NCBI RefSeq assembly: GCF_002994745.2
Contig: NC_037093.1
Location: 50,882,384-50,946,383, forward strand
Direction: 5' to 3'
Length of the DNA: 64,000 nucleotides
Source: Rosa chinensis
Taxonomy: Eukaryota > Streptophyta > Magnoliopsida > Rosales > Rosaceae
Shown: positions 23,567 through 35,092 of the stretch, one piece after another
Position numbering within the stretch: position 1 is the stretch's first letter
Layout: every line of letters begins with the position of its first letter
The notes under the pieces: model-generated
What the model saw: the letters and a program-made list of their open reading frames with translations, nothing else
Database searches by the model: none
What the model was told of the DNA's origin: nothing
Translations under genes and position numbers: made by a program

Positions 23567-24088
23567 TGTTAGAAAATTAAATGGGTAATTGCTATATTGA
23601 AAATCAATATATGTATGAAAAATCACTGTCAATTCGAATCAAATATGATATAAAAGAACAAAGCATAAAATTTAGAAAAACCTTTAACAGATTGTGATCG
23701 AGGCTAGAACTTGGTTCTATCCCCTTAGGACGAAATTGTCTTCTCGTCGGTGCTTGAAGGGTTATCGGCAAACGTCTCCCAGGAGTACAACAATCAAACT
23801 TTCCTCAAGAAGAAGCACTACAATCTCGAGGACTAACGAACACAGATTGTATTTTTCTCTCTCAATCTATTAAACTCTAATATGGAATGCAGAAACTATT
23901 TAAACACTAGATAAATTTTATGATGCAAAAGTTGAATCCGAAGTGGTGGGATTGCTTTTGTATATATAGGAGTCTGATGCATCTATTCGAAATGACGTAC
24001 CTTTCTACACAACAATTTCCATATTGCTTTTAGTTTGAAAGGTCAGACTCTTTGAATAAGATGGTGAATTATTAAATCTACTAACAAT
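23567..24088 (-). repeat. Copia-type LTR, copy A (candidate 3' LTR)
   Basis: It begins tgttagaaaa and ends ctactaaca on the + strand, so the termini are inverted (TGTTAG...CTAACA), and it is about 522 bp. On the minus strand a polypurine tract (complement of cccccacatg, 24092-24101) immediately precedes it, which makes it a 3' LTR of a minus-strand element whose interior lies to the right. A related, interrupted copy lies at 43918-46400. Their pairing as one element is an inference. Confidence 0.75.
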
Positions 24089-24583
24089 CCCCCACATGAA
24101 TGAAAACTGATAATGCAGACACTTGAGAGAGAGAGGTTGGTAATGTATTACATCAAGATAGGTAGCTTTTGGCTTTGAACCTTCCCTATTGATGTACCAT
24201 CGGGTTTACTAGCTAAATAGTGACGTGTTGTCTTGAACTATTCAGCCGTTCGTGAAAACCAAGACTAGCAATCACATAATATCTTTCCAGACAAATCTGG
24301 TTCTACGGTTGTGTCCTTTTAACCATGGACAATTCTTGGTATTCATTAGTTCTTTAGAGAATCAAGCCCTACAATTCTCATAGAAACGACCTCATTTCAA
24401 ACTAATATAGGTGACTTCCTTTTGATGAGTATCTTGCTATACTCTACTAAGCTTTCGAGTTGTGGAAGTCATTAAAACAAATGTCCTACCATGATGCAAG
24501 CAACACTATCTCATCCGATTTAGGAGTGAGTATGAGAAGTATTTCCTCAGTGTTAGAAGCCACACACAATTTAGTTGTCCCTT

Positions 24584-24681
24584 CACTACAAAATAGAATT
24601 GCAATGGCTTCACTACTTTGCGTCAGCAGGAAGTTGTCGTCGCTAATAGCTCCTTATTTGCGTCGGCAAAATTGGGCCGTC
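24584..24681. mobile_element. CACTA-type terminal fragment
   Basis: It begins cactacaaaat, the hallmark of CACTA (En/Spm) element ends, followed by subterminal-like repeats (ttgcgtcagca, ttgtcgtcgcta, ttgcgtcggca). The opposite terminus is not seen, so only a piece remains. A different AT-rich sequence begins at 24682. Confidence 0.6.
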
Positions 24682-27349
24682 TGTTGAGATATAAAAAAAA
24701 ATTACATTCGTTCAATTTCACACATGAGATAATCATGTTTTATCTTTGACCAAGTTCAAACAGCATGCAAGGGGGCTATTAAAATATTTTTTTCAAAGTC
24801 TTTTGGCTTTGAATGACGTCAAGAATAAGTTCTGCTAGTTTTGAGCCTTTGACTATTCAAGTGTTGATTAATATCTCGACCAATTCAAACATACATGAAG
24901 ATAACAAGTAATAAAGATAGAGCTGTTATTCAAATTCAAATACAAGGCATCAGCTATCCAACCACTATTATATAAAGGTGGCCACGATGAAGAGAAATAC
25001 ACAGAGAGAGAAGAAAGAAATATCCGGCAAGCAAAAGCTAAGGCTCTACCAAAATAGAGGGTGAGATAAAAGCAGATCTGTCAACAACAACCACAAAGGG
25101 TGAGATAAAAGCAGATCCGTCAACAAGAAGCTCCAAAGACGAAACTCAGGTATACAATGCATCCTTGTTATACCAGTCTTCTCTAACAAGGATATAAACC
25201 ATCCAAAATGCTTGCTAGCTGTCAACAAAAGATAGGCTGTTCGAGAACAACCTTCTTTCTTTTGTTGAGATTCTCTCAAGCTATCGAGAAATACATGGTC
25301 ATTCATAAACGGCCAACCTTCATGGTGATCTACTCCTGCGTTGAGACATATATGGTCGTTTATGAACAGCCGGAGTCTCAACGCACTTAGTTGCTGCAAT
25401 TCCCAGCGCAGGAACATAAAGTCTTTCATGAACTGCAAGTTCCGACGCTAAAAGAATCTGCACAAAATGCCATCTTCACTCCCTTTCAAATTCATTAATA
25501 CCATTCTTCTGACTTTCTCCTTCCACCACTTCCAAAAACCAAAAATACAAAAACTAAACTATTGCCAAGCTAAACTACTGCCTTTCTCCTTTCATCTTTG
25601 AATTGATTTCTATTAACGAGTAAATTACCAAACTAACCTTTTCAAAGTTTTAAATAAATTCAAAGAGCTTTGGACAGTCAGCGTGATTTAACGTTACTGA
25701 CCTTCAATATCATTCTAAAAGATACTTCATTCATATCTTTGTTCTTTTTCTTTGATTATATTGTCTCTCTCTAGAGTTCAATTTGTTGGCTAATAAGTCA
25801 TTCTGCATCTACATATATTCAATTTGTTGAATGTGTCAATAAGCCCAATTTTCTCTCTATCCCATAAATCGATCTCTTCCCACCCATTATGACATGAAAT
25901 AGAGATTGATCATCAGCGGAGAAAACTGATATTAGAATTAAATAGAAAAATGGGATATACAAACTCAAAATTTGATCATGATCAGCAATAGTCAACCTAT
26001 ACAAGCTCAATATTCCCAAAATGGCATTTTCTTTAGCTTTCCCTATATCTTCTTTATTCCAATCGGTACATCTTCTTGGTTTATCGCGGCAGTCATCCTT
26101 TTTGTCATTGCGATTAATCTGTGTATTATGAGAAATGCAAATATATGAGTACTGATCCTCAGTAACTGACCCTCAATAGTTTACTTACCCTCAATTTGAT
26201 CAAGAAAATATCCACATACCAATACTAACAGCAAAAATAAGATCAAATATCCACATAGCCTATAGGTAGACATAACTGCAATGACCTTCCCAAAAAGTAG
26301 AGCTAAGAAATCTTTCTAAAAATGCAAGCTCTTCTGAACCGATAATAGATTTGAGTTGAATACCTCATGCAATTAAGCGAATGCACTCATAAAGCTAAAA
26401 GCTATTGATCCTCGTAAATAAACATCAAATGAGGTTGCAATACACATAGGGTTACTGACCCTAAATAGCATACTGACCCTCAATAGCGATACACATGGTT
26501 CTCTAACTTTAGTTACACCATTCACAATCTCAAACCTCTTAAATCAACTATCACATACAGAAAGACACATATGTCATCATTGTAGATCAAAACTTAAAGA
26601 TGTCACTCAAAGAATGATCTTGACATGTTAATAAAGTAATCATTATGAACATAAACTCGATAAAATTTGGCACCATTATGTATCCAAACATTTTAAGACC
26701 TATCTAAGCAATTCTATACTGACTTACAACAACATTCTCCAATAGATCATGTCAATTATGAAGATCACAAAAAAATAGAATGAATCAGCCTCTCTATTCT
26801 ACAAAGCTCCAACAACATCATTATACCAATTCGAAACACTCAATTACGAAAACCAGAATCAATAGCTATTCTTCTAACATAGCTTTGAGGACAATAAACA
26901 TAGTGTCAGTGAAATCATGAAGCTAAGGCTACTGATCCTCATACACTAAAGCTTATACAATTCATTTTGTACTAATGAGTCACCAAACTCATCATTTTCC
27001 ATTAGAACAAGCAAATTTCAGAAACTAAACCTACTAGCCCTCATAAACTAAAGTTAATTATCTTCAGAGGGTCCATATAATCATAGATTGCACATATTGC
27101 AACATTTTAATGCTATTGACTCTCAATAATCATAGATTGCACATATTGCAAGCATTTTAATGGTACTGAGTCTCAATAAGCTCATACAATTCATCATCAG
27201 TCACATAACATCAAATTTCGTTGCCTCGCAACTCATCTTAATTGATACTAACCTCGCTCTTCGATGGATTTGCAGGTCGATAACAAACCCTAGCTTCGCC
27301 GCGTTCCTTGCCAGTAGATTTGCAGGCCAAGACCAAAAATAGCTTCTCC

Positions 27350-27532
27350 GTCTAGCTTCACGTCTCATTTCACCGCCTCGCTTCTACGCTTAGCTTCACC
27401 ATCTCGCTTCACCGTCTCACTTCGCCGCCTTGCTTCTCGGATCGCTTCCCCACCTCGCTTCTCCGCCTAGCTTCACCGCGTCGCTTCGCTGCCTATCTTC
27501 ACCGTGCCGCTTCACCGCCTAGTTTCTTCGGA
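27350..27532. repeat. 13-bp minisatellite (consensus ctcgcttcaccgc)
   Basis: About 14 degenerate units of 13 bp follow one another. The most constant part of each unit is gcttc, followed by accgc or a variant. It is strongly GC-richer than its surroundings. Confidence 0.85.
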
Positions 27533-28141
27533 GCCCTAGATTTATCGATCCAGAGAGGATTTTGATTTTAGGAGAAATGACTAATACTGGTGTTAATGGC
27601 ATGCTGCATAATTTATTTAAACTTCGAGTACTCTTTCTCTCACAAGGTTTACGATGGGCTAACAGCCCGGTAGTACTTTTGGCCACCCGGGTTTCCGGAA
27701 CACGGAGGCTGCTCTTGGTAAATATATGTAATTATTTATAGTTATTGGAAAAAATCTCCATTATTAAATGATTCTTCATATATGGCTTTCATTTGCTTTC
27801 TCCTTTTCTCGTCCTTCACAGACTACCACTCTGTATCCTTATAGAATGGAATAAGATTGTAGAAGCTATTTCCAGACTTTCTTTCAGTCCAAAAAAAAAA
27901 AAAAAAAATTTCCCAGACCGAATATTTGTCTTTATTGAAGTACAATTTCCATGTACAGATCGATGAACAAAGACTATCTTTGATTAGTAACCATTATAGA
28001 CTAACTTTATTATAATTACTTATTCGATCAATACTTATACATAGGACATCTTATTCATATGTGGTTCATTTGATGTCCACTTACATACAGAACTAATATT
28101 CAAATAACAGATTAGTAGTACGTACATATATATACCAACCA

Positions 28142-28179
<38 letters not shown>

Positions 28180-28224
28180 AAGTACTTTTGCTCATTAGAG
28201 AGCTCCATGATCTTCCTCATCCTT
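27533..28224. other. Intergenic DNA with (TA)n microsatellite
   Basis: No gene seen. An A run lies at 27891-27908, and a TA microsatellite at about 28145-28176. Confidence 0.5.
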
Positions 28225-28272
28225 GTATCTTATAAAGGCCATGACTAAGATAATCTTTCCCCACATATATTC
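28225..28272 (-). pseudogene. Copia pol fragment, left half of the split frame
   Basis: The minus strand reads YVGKDYLSHGLYK, a piece that follows the copia protease region. It is the direct continuation of the frame at 42447-42850, which ends in LTKNGM at the other edge of the 14.2-kb gypsy element. Similarity stops after about 48 bp. Confidence 0.75.
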
Positions 28273-28928
28273 TGTTTGAGCCCAAAAGTATTTTTGGCAA
28301 GATCCCTTAGGGGATTTAGCACAATGGGTCACCTGCAGCCCAAAAATAAGCCTACTTGGGTTTGGGTTACAGCTTCACCCATTCTGTGATCCATAAGGAA
28401 AACGAGTCCTTATTGGAGTCAAGTAGCGGTGATCGAATAAGAAACTTCAATCAATAATCCTTCTATGGCAAGGAACAGTCGAAACCCTAGGTATAAATAC
28501 CAGGTTTCAAGGACTAATTAAACAAAACTCTTCAATCAACTAATCTCAGCGATTATCAAATTCTCTTTGGAGCAAACCTACCTGCAACCCAGTTGCAACC
28601 CAGCGAAGCAAGGGTAACGATACGCCTTAGCAAACCCGTGCTTTCTCCAAACTTCCCAGTGATTTCTCTGCTCAACCTACAACATTGAGTATCGATTCGG
28701 TGACTCGAAGAGATCACAACCAAAGCCCTTACCAGTAAGGCAAAAAGTCCTTTTCCGGAAGGCAGAGAAAAGAACTTTGTGATGAGGTTAGTGCTCTCCT
28801 CGTCAACATTGTTTGATCAAGAAGTCAAGTCAAGGGATTCTCCGACGACTACACCCTACGGTGCTGGCACACCTGCGCACATGCTCAAAAGAGACAGTTT
28901 GCACCCATACTGGTTTTGGAGCCAAACA
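28273..28928 (+). repeat. 5' LTR of the Tat element
   Basis: 656 bp, starting tgtttgagcc and ending ccaaaca. A TATA-type box (ggtataaatacc) lies near 28490. It differs from the 3' LTR by scattered substitutions and lacks a segment of roughly 20-40 bp found there near 42090-42130. Confidence 0.92.
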
Positions 28929-29133
28929 TTTTGGCACGCCCAGTGGGACCTTATAGCGTTTCTTCGTGATCGCAACCATTGGGAAATAAAGCGCAAACCC
29001 TTACCAAAAGGTTCACGTTAACTGCCCAAACCACCGGACTTCTAGTTACAGGTTGCACGCTCATACCGATTGTCGTGGTCTTTCTGACGAATAGGTAACA
29101 CAAAAGTTCTCACTCAACCCGCCATCACCAGAC

Positions 29134-31460
29134 ATGTCAACAGGACAGGGTGAAACTCCCCAGCCCGCTACTGAGGGGAACAAAAATCCTCATGTCCAGC
29201 CTAACGAGGCTGGCAAAGCGGCCAACACCACCCAAGTGGCTGCGAGTGAGGAGATAACTGATTCCTTTGTGCCCATTATCGCCCCGGAGAATGCGAGCAT
29301 TGAGGAGCGGCTTGCTATCTTTCAACAAAATAATGCTGCATATAATGAAAGGATGGAAAAAGCCCTCGCGAAAGAGCGCCGAAGGCTTGATGAGGTTTCG
29401 ATCTCACTGCAAAATCTTGAAGTGAGTTCGCGACAAACGCAAGGACATTGGCAAGACATGTACAAGAAAAGCCAGGAAAACCACAAACAACTCGTGGATA
29501 TGATGACCGGTCAAGTCGCTCAGAACAAGCACATCTCTGCTGATATCGCGAGCCAAGCCAAGCATATTGCGTCAGAATTGGCAGTTCTTCGCAAAGAGAG
29601 GTCCAATCTTGAGACCCAAGTCGCCATGCAGAGAGTTGAGTTAGACCAGGCTAAAGAGGTTCTGAGTAAAGCTTTGGGGATCCTAATGCTATTCTTGGTT
29701 CGCTTGGACAACCTTCAGGTACTGGCAAATACATACCTCCTAATGCTCGGGAGAAGACTAGCTGCAACACCGTTACACTATATGCAGCCGCCTCTTCCTC
29801 AGCAACAAAAAGCAAGGACAAAGCCCTAGTAATTAGTGGTAACAAGGCCACTCCACCGCCCCAGCAAAAGAGTAGGGCTCCGAGGGCCCGTGAAGGCAGT
29901 CCTGCTGATCATGTTGTGTTTACTCAATACGACAGAGAACGGGCGGAGAATGTCTATGAAGAACTTCCAGGGAATTACTATGGCATTGACCAGGCTAGCA
30001 ATCCGATCAAGATAATGGCCCTAGTAAACGATGTGACCGCGCTAGCTATGACCCTGCAGCAATCCAATATTCCCAGTACAATTCGCCTTGGGGAAGGAAC
30101 AGTGGCCGCTAGCCAGGCTATACCTCTGCAAAATGCTCGCCAGACCGTGGCGACACCTCCTCCTCCTGGTCACGACTATGTGAGACGCGAAGAGGTTGAG
30201 AAGATGATTAGGTTAGCTAACCCTAGGGTCCACCTAGATGGGGTTTATGAGGGACCTTTCCTGCCGCATGTAATGCTTGCACCTTTTCCTAGAGGCTACA
30301 AAAATATCATATTCTCTACTTTTTCAGGAGAGGATATTGAGGATGCGGCAACCCATCTGGCCAGGTTTAGGGTGCAATGCGGCCAATACCAGAATGATGA
30401 CATCCTCAAGTGCAAGATCTTTGGCACTTCTCTATCTGGCGCAGCTTTTAGATGGTTTCTAAACTGTGGCCAGGGTCAGTGGCTGATTGCCCAGCAATGG
30501 AAAAGCTCTTTCGAGAGACTTTTGGAGCTATTGAGCCTGAGGTTGACTAGGCCTCTCTCACCGGATGGCCTAACAGCCCACCGAGTCTGCTATTGCTTAT
30601 CTTCAACGCTTCCAGATCCAGAAGACTAAACTAAGTATGATATTGCCTGAGAAAGAATTAGTTAAGTTGGCGATCAAAGGATTGGAGCCACGCCAGCAAA
30701 AGAAGCAACATGGCAGCATGATCCAGTTAATGGGAGATCTTATCGCAGAGGTAGGTAGTTTTGAGCATCTTCTCAGAGAGACTGATGCCAGGAAAAACGC
30801 ATCCAAAGGGACATATGTGCCAGGAAAACACCGTACCGTGGCTGCGTTGCAGTACCAGTCTGCTACTTATGATCCTTACTATCATCATCAAGGGGAAGAA
30901 GTTTGCCAGGCTGAAGATGATGAAGAGGAGAATGATGCCTCCGCATTTGAGCTGACAAGAAGGAAGAGCTCAGCCCTCAAGCAATTGAAAATATCTAAGA
31001 ACCTGTCAAACTCAAGTTTGTAGCCTTCACCAAACCCGAGTTCGCGACGTAAACATATGATGCCAATAAGGCACATAAGATTTTAGATGAAATGATCGCC
31101 GTGAAGATGGTGAAAACAGACTTCAGACCTTTCCCTCGACCAAATCAGCTGAAAGAAAAGAAGTACTGCAAATTCCACAACTTATGGAATCATAACACGG
31201 CTGACTGTGTGAAGCTAAATGACCAAATTCAGGTTTGGCTCAATAATAGTAGTTTGCAGGTGGAAGCTCCAGCGACAGCACTAGTAGACCTGAACCCTTT
31301 CCCGGACACCGAGGCCAGTATGGTTTATGTGAATTGGACCAAGAAGAATCAGAGAAAACCAACCTTAGATTTGACTACAAAGGGCGAGAAGAGAAGACAG
31401 AAGGGGATGAGACCCCTACAAAGGAGAAAGCTAAGCCAGTCAGTGAAGCCTCACCAGTAG
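29134..31460 (+). pseudogene. Tat element gag, broken
   Basis: The reading frame starts MSTGQGETP with a long coiled-coil-like Glu/Gln-rich part (about 29300-29700). It continues in a second frame (29916-30629) containing the retrotransposon gag core (FSGEDIEDAATHLARF). It then breaks near 30629 and again around 31023. The last piece (31092-31460) has a single Cys-Cys-His-Cys-like knuckle (KYCKFHNLWNHNTADC). Stops and frame changes between the pieces mean no full Gag can be made. Confidence 0.85.
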
Positions 31461-32014
31461 TCCTTTGCTCGCAATGCAAAGAAGAATCGCATGAAGAAAT
31501 TGAGCAGACGTTTCGTTTTGGCTCTTTCCCGTCAATCAAATGGGTCTCACCGTCGCGAAACTATCAACCTTCAAGCCCAAGAGCAAGAGACAAGATAGGG
31601 TCACCGCCATCCCCAAGGGACTCCAACTTGTTCAAGAAACTGAAAGCGGCTACAGCCGAACATAAACAAGATGGAAGGGCTAGGAATGAGCACAAAAATA
31701 TCCTGACCAAGCCGTACATTCCACCTTCTTCAACGTCCTCCATCAAGGAAGGCAAATGGTATGCCAGAGAGAAAGGGAAAGCGGTGGAGATTAGCCCTTC
31801 CAAGAAAAGGAAGCTGCAGCGAAAGTTCGGAGAGGCCAAGCGAACAGTAGAGGCTCTGGATCAGGCCCTGATTAAGCCTTCACAATTGGTCAAATCACCT
31901 GAGCAATATCAGAAGGAGATGGAGGTCCTAGCCGCTAAGCCATTAGTGCCCCCCCCCCCCCCCCCCCCCCCGCCATTTTCAAAAGCAAGCACTCTCGGAA
32001 TCAGGGGCTTCTAA
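31334..32014 (+). pseudogene. Tat element gag-pol linker with poly-Pro tract
   Basis: A Lys/Ser/Pro-rich open frame between the knuckle and the protease. It includes a run of 23 cytosines (31949-31971), read as a poly-proline stretch. It has no enzymatic motif and is probably a spacer part of the polyprotein. Confidence 0.5.
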
Positions 32015-32329
32015 GCCTAGTGTTTTCTGCAGGATCATGAAAGAAAGAACACCTTCACCAGCCAGGAAGGAAAGCTCGCCCACTAGGCGGCCACATATCA
32101 GACGCCGGTTGTTTCGCAAGGAACCAGAGACCAAATCCTCAGTTTTTGAGAGATTGGGGGCAATGATAACACTATAGATGCCTTACAGTGGAGACCTAAA
32201 AAGGTTCAAAGTCTGGTAGTCGCCCCCCCAAAGAAGAACTCAACAGAGGAACAAAGGTCGGATTCACCAAAGCAGGTCGCCGCGACACAGGAACACAAGC
32301 AGCACCAGGTAGAAGGCCTTATAGAAGAG

Positions 32330-33106
32330 TTGTTAGTAGCTTCGTTGGCTAAACAATTCAGCACTGACATACTAGTTGATGAGCCAAAGCTCGACCTTGA
32401 GGATGAGATGGACGAGACAGAAGTGGTTGACACCTCATGCAGCATGGTTTATGTACTTCCCGCGAGGTATGCACTACCAGTCGCCGCGCAAGAGTGTGTG
32501 GAAGTTGAAGGAGGCAGCGAACAGCCTTTGCAGATTACCTCAGCAGCCACAACACCTGTGGAAGAGGCTGTGTTCTTGGAAACAGAGGATGCCAACAGCA
32601 GAGAGTTCTTCATGAGCTTTACAAAGCCAACACCTGCTATGGTCCAGCACATGAGACCTCTATATATCACGGTGGAAATTGGAGGCACCAAAGTTAGCAA
32701 GTTCATGGTCGATACTGGAGCTGCAGCTAATGTCATTACTACAAGGACTATGCACTTGCTTGGAATTAAGAAAGAGAAGATCCAGTCTACGTCCCTCATG
32801 CTTAAAAACTTCGCGGGGACTGTGACGAAGACATTGGGCCTATTATTCCTGCATATCAAGGTCGTCCTTGCAGAGGGGGTTTATGCTTTCTTTGTGACAG
32901 ACTGCTACGCGGCTTATAGCGCCATTCTAGGCAGAGACTGGATCCACTGGAGTTACTGTGTTCCGTCAACCCTTCATCAGGAATTGATTATGTGGAACAG
33001 GGCTACGGATAAGGCTGAAGTGATAAAGGCCGATCCTCGCCCGTTCCCTATTTCTGCGAATTACGTAGATGCCAGGTACTACTTGGAGCCAATCACTCCA
33101 TTGTAG
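32330..33106 (+). pseudogene. Tat element aspartic protease
   Basis: It contains the retropepsin active site in FMVDTGAAANVI (about 32704-32740) and a downstream ILGRDWIH segment, both usual for plant gypsy proteases. The frame ends at a TAG created within a 50-bp tandem duplication (33059-33108 repeated at 33109-33158). Past the second copy the sequence continues with LTR-element spacer. Confidence 0.85.
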
Positions 33107-33158
33107 GGAATTACGTAGATGCCAGGTACTACTTGGAGCCAATCACTCCATTGCAGGT
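33059..33158. repeat. 50-bp tandem duplication
   Basis: A unit starting aattacgtagatgccaggta is present twice in direct order with a period of 50 bp. The first copy ends ttgtag and the second ttgcag. The duplication places a stop after the protease. Confidence 0.9.
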
Positions 33159-33696
33159 CAGTGGCATCTATCATAAAGGTCGGCCCACAGGGGTGACGGC
33201 CTCTGAATTGGCACAGTGGGGGCTCACGCTCGCGAAGGAAGGCCTGGAAAGGCCTGGTCACGCTGTGCCCAAACCCTTAACTAATTAATGGATTACAAGC
33301 TTCCAGAGGAAGGGATAGAGGCCTTCCACTCTTTGTACAAGAGATTATCCTCGTATCTGGTGGGAAAAGAGGCCTTAATCAAGTCGCGACCTTAGAAATA
33401 GTTAACGAGGAGCTCTCTGACCATGAAAAGGAAGAAGAAGACATTCAGCTCGCCCCAGCGGCATTGGATGATACACCTCCTAAGGTCAGGGACCCTACTG
33501 AGAAGGTCAATCTTGGAACAACTGACGAGCCCATGGAAGTGGCTATCAGTGCGTATTTAGAGCCTAGCGAGAAGGAGAGGCTCATCGACTTATTGCTGGA
33601 ATTCAAGGACTGCTTTGCAGAAAAATACAAAGACATGCCAGGCCTGTCACCGGACTTGGTATGCCATCAGCTACCAACACTCCCTGACAAGAGGCT

Positions 33697-34194
33697 GTGA
33701 AGCAAGAGCAGCAAAGGATGAATTCAGAGACCCAAGTTCTAGTTAAAGAAGAAGTCAAGAAAATGCATAAATCAGGCATTATCAGGGTGACCAAGTACAA
33801 TCAGTGGTTATCTAACATAGTGCCTGTTCGCAAGAAGAATGGCAAGATGCAAGTCTGCGTGGATTACAGAGACCTTAATGTGGTTACACCAAAAGATGTT
33901 TATCCCATACCGGTCGCGGATATGTTGGTAGACGCAGTAGTGGGACATGAATTGTTGTCCTTCATGGATGGAACTGTAGGATACCACCAGATTCCGATCG
34001 CGGAAGAAGATAGACACAAGACCTCGTTTCGCTGCCTAGGCTTCGCGGGAGTTTTCGAATATGTGGTCATGCCTTTTGGTCTGAAGAATGCTGGGGCCAC
34101 GTATCAAAGAGCCATGAACGTGATCTTCCACGACATACTTGGGAAAATTTTAGAGGTTTACATTGATGACGTGGTCATGAAGTCTAAAAAGTGA
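33697..34194 (+). pseudogene. Tat element reverse transcriptase
   Basis: RT palm and fingers motifs are in order: a conserved VCVDYRDLN, then SFMDGTVGYHQI (the usual motif has LDGYSGY, so it is altered here), MPFGLKNAGATYQR, and the catalytic YIDDVV. The frame stops at 34192-34194, right after the catalytic motif. The thumb region continues in other frames up to about 34500. Confidence 0.9.
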
Positions 34195-34600
34195 GGGGAC
34201 CATATCGTAGATCTCAGAAAGGTCTTCGAACGCATGCATGCGGCTACACAAGCTCAAGATGAATCCCGCCAAATGCGTTTTCGGAGTTCAGGCAAGTGAC
34301 TTTCTAGGGTTTATAGTCCATCAGAGAGGAATCGAGGTCCCTGAAGATAAGGCAAATGCGGTTATCAATGCATCTCCCCCGCGAATGAAGAAGGAGCTAC
34401 AGTGACTGTTGGGTAAGATCAACTTTCTGGGACGATTCATCTCTAACTCTGCAGGTAAAATCCAGCCGTTTTCCCCACTGCTGAAGTTGTAGGGACAGAA
34501 CCAGTTTTTATGGGAACTTAAACATCAAGAGACTTTTGACAAGATCAAGGCCTATCTGGCAAGTCCGCCAGTACTAGTTCCCCCCAGAGCTGGTTTTCTG

Positions 34601-35086
34601 TTGAAATTATATATTTCAGCAGTAGAGGCTTCCATTGGTAGCCTCCTCACTCAGGATGATGAAACTGGTGTCGAACATGCTCTCTTTTACCTCAGTAGGA
34701 CACTCACAGATTGCGAAACAAGGTACACTGCAATGGAAAAGCTGTGCCTCACTCTATACTTCTCTGCATGCAAGCTGCGGCATCACATGTTATCCTTTAC
34801 TACTTGCATCATCGCTCAAACTGATCTGGTTAAATATATGTTGTCACGACCTATCCTAAGGGGTCACATTGGCAAATGGGTGCTTGCCTTGTCAGAATTT
34901 TTGCTACAATATGTCCCTCAGAAAGCAGTAAAAGGACAAGTCATCGCAGACTTTCTAGCACATCACCCCATGCTGGACGTTCCTAAGGTAAGAGACTTAG
35001 AAGTCGCTGCTGAAACTATAGATCACCCGGATCTAGCATGCTTGCCTGAGTACGACATGCTATATCAAGCCACAGTTTCACTCTAA
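34601..35086 (+). pseudogene. Tat element RNase H (RT-linked)
   Basis: The RNase H that follows the RT connection domain. It includes SRTLTDCETRYTAMEK and a later YMLSRPILRGHIGKW segment typical of plant gypsy RT-RNase H. It stops at 35084-35086, six bases before the next open frame. Confidence 0.85.
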
Positions 35087-35092
35087 CCCTGG

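Larger units (their letters stand above)
24089..28224. other. Unresolved 4.1-kb region, partly transposon-derived
   Basis: Expected copia interior was not found here. The region holds a CACTA-like terminus (24584-24681), a promoter-like stretch (tatataaagg near 24972), a 40-bp tandem repeat (gggtgagataaaagcagat near 25060 and 25098), two small inverted repeats (25222-25268 and 25337-25385), scattered ctgaccctcaata motifs between 26148 and 27170, a 49-bp tandem duplication (27078-27175) and a minisatellite (27350-27532). No gene was supported. Confidence 0.5.

Noticed and set aside
25337..25385. Hairpin as a miRNA precursor
   Set aside because: Stem of only 11 bp, too short for a plant miRNA precursor.
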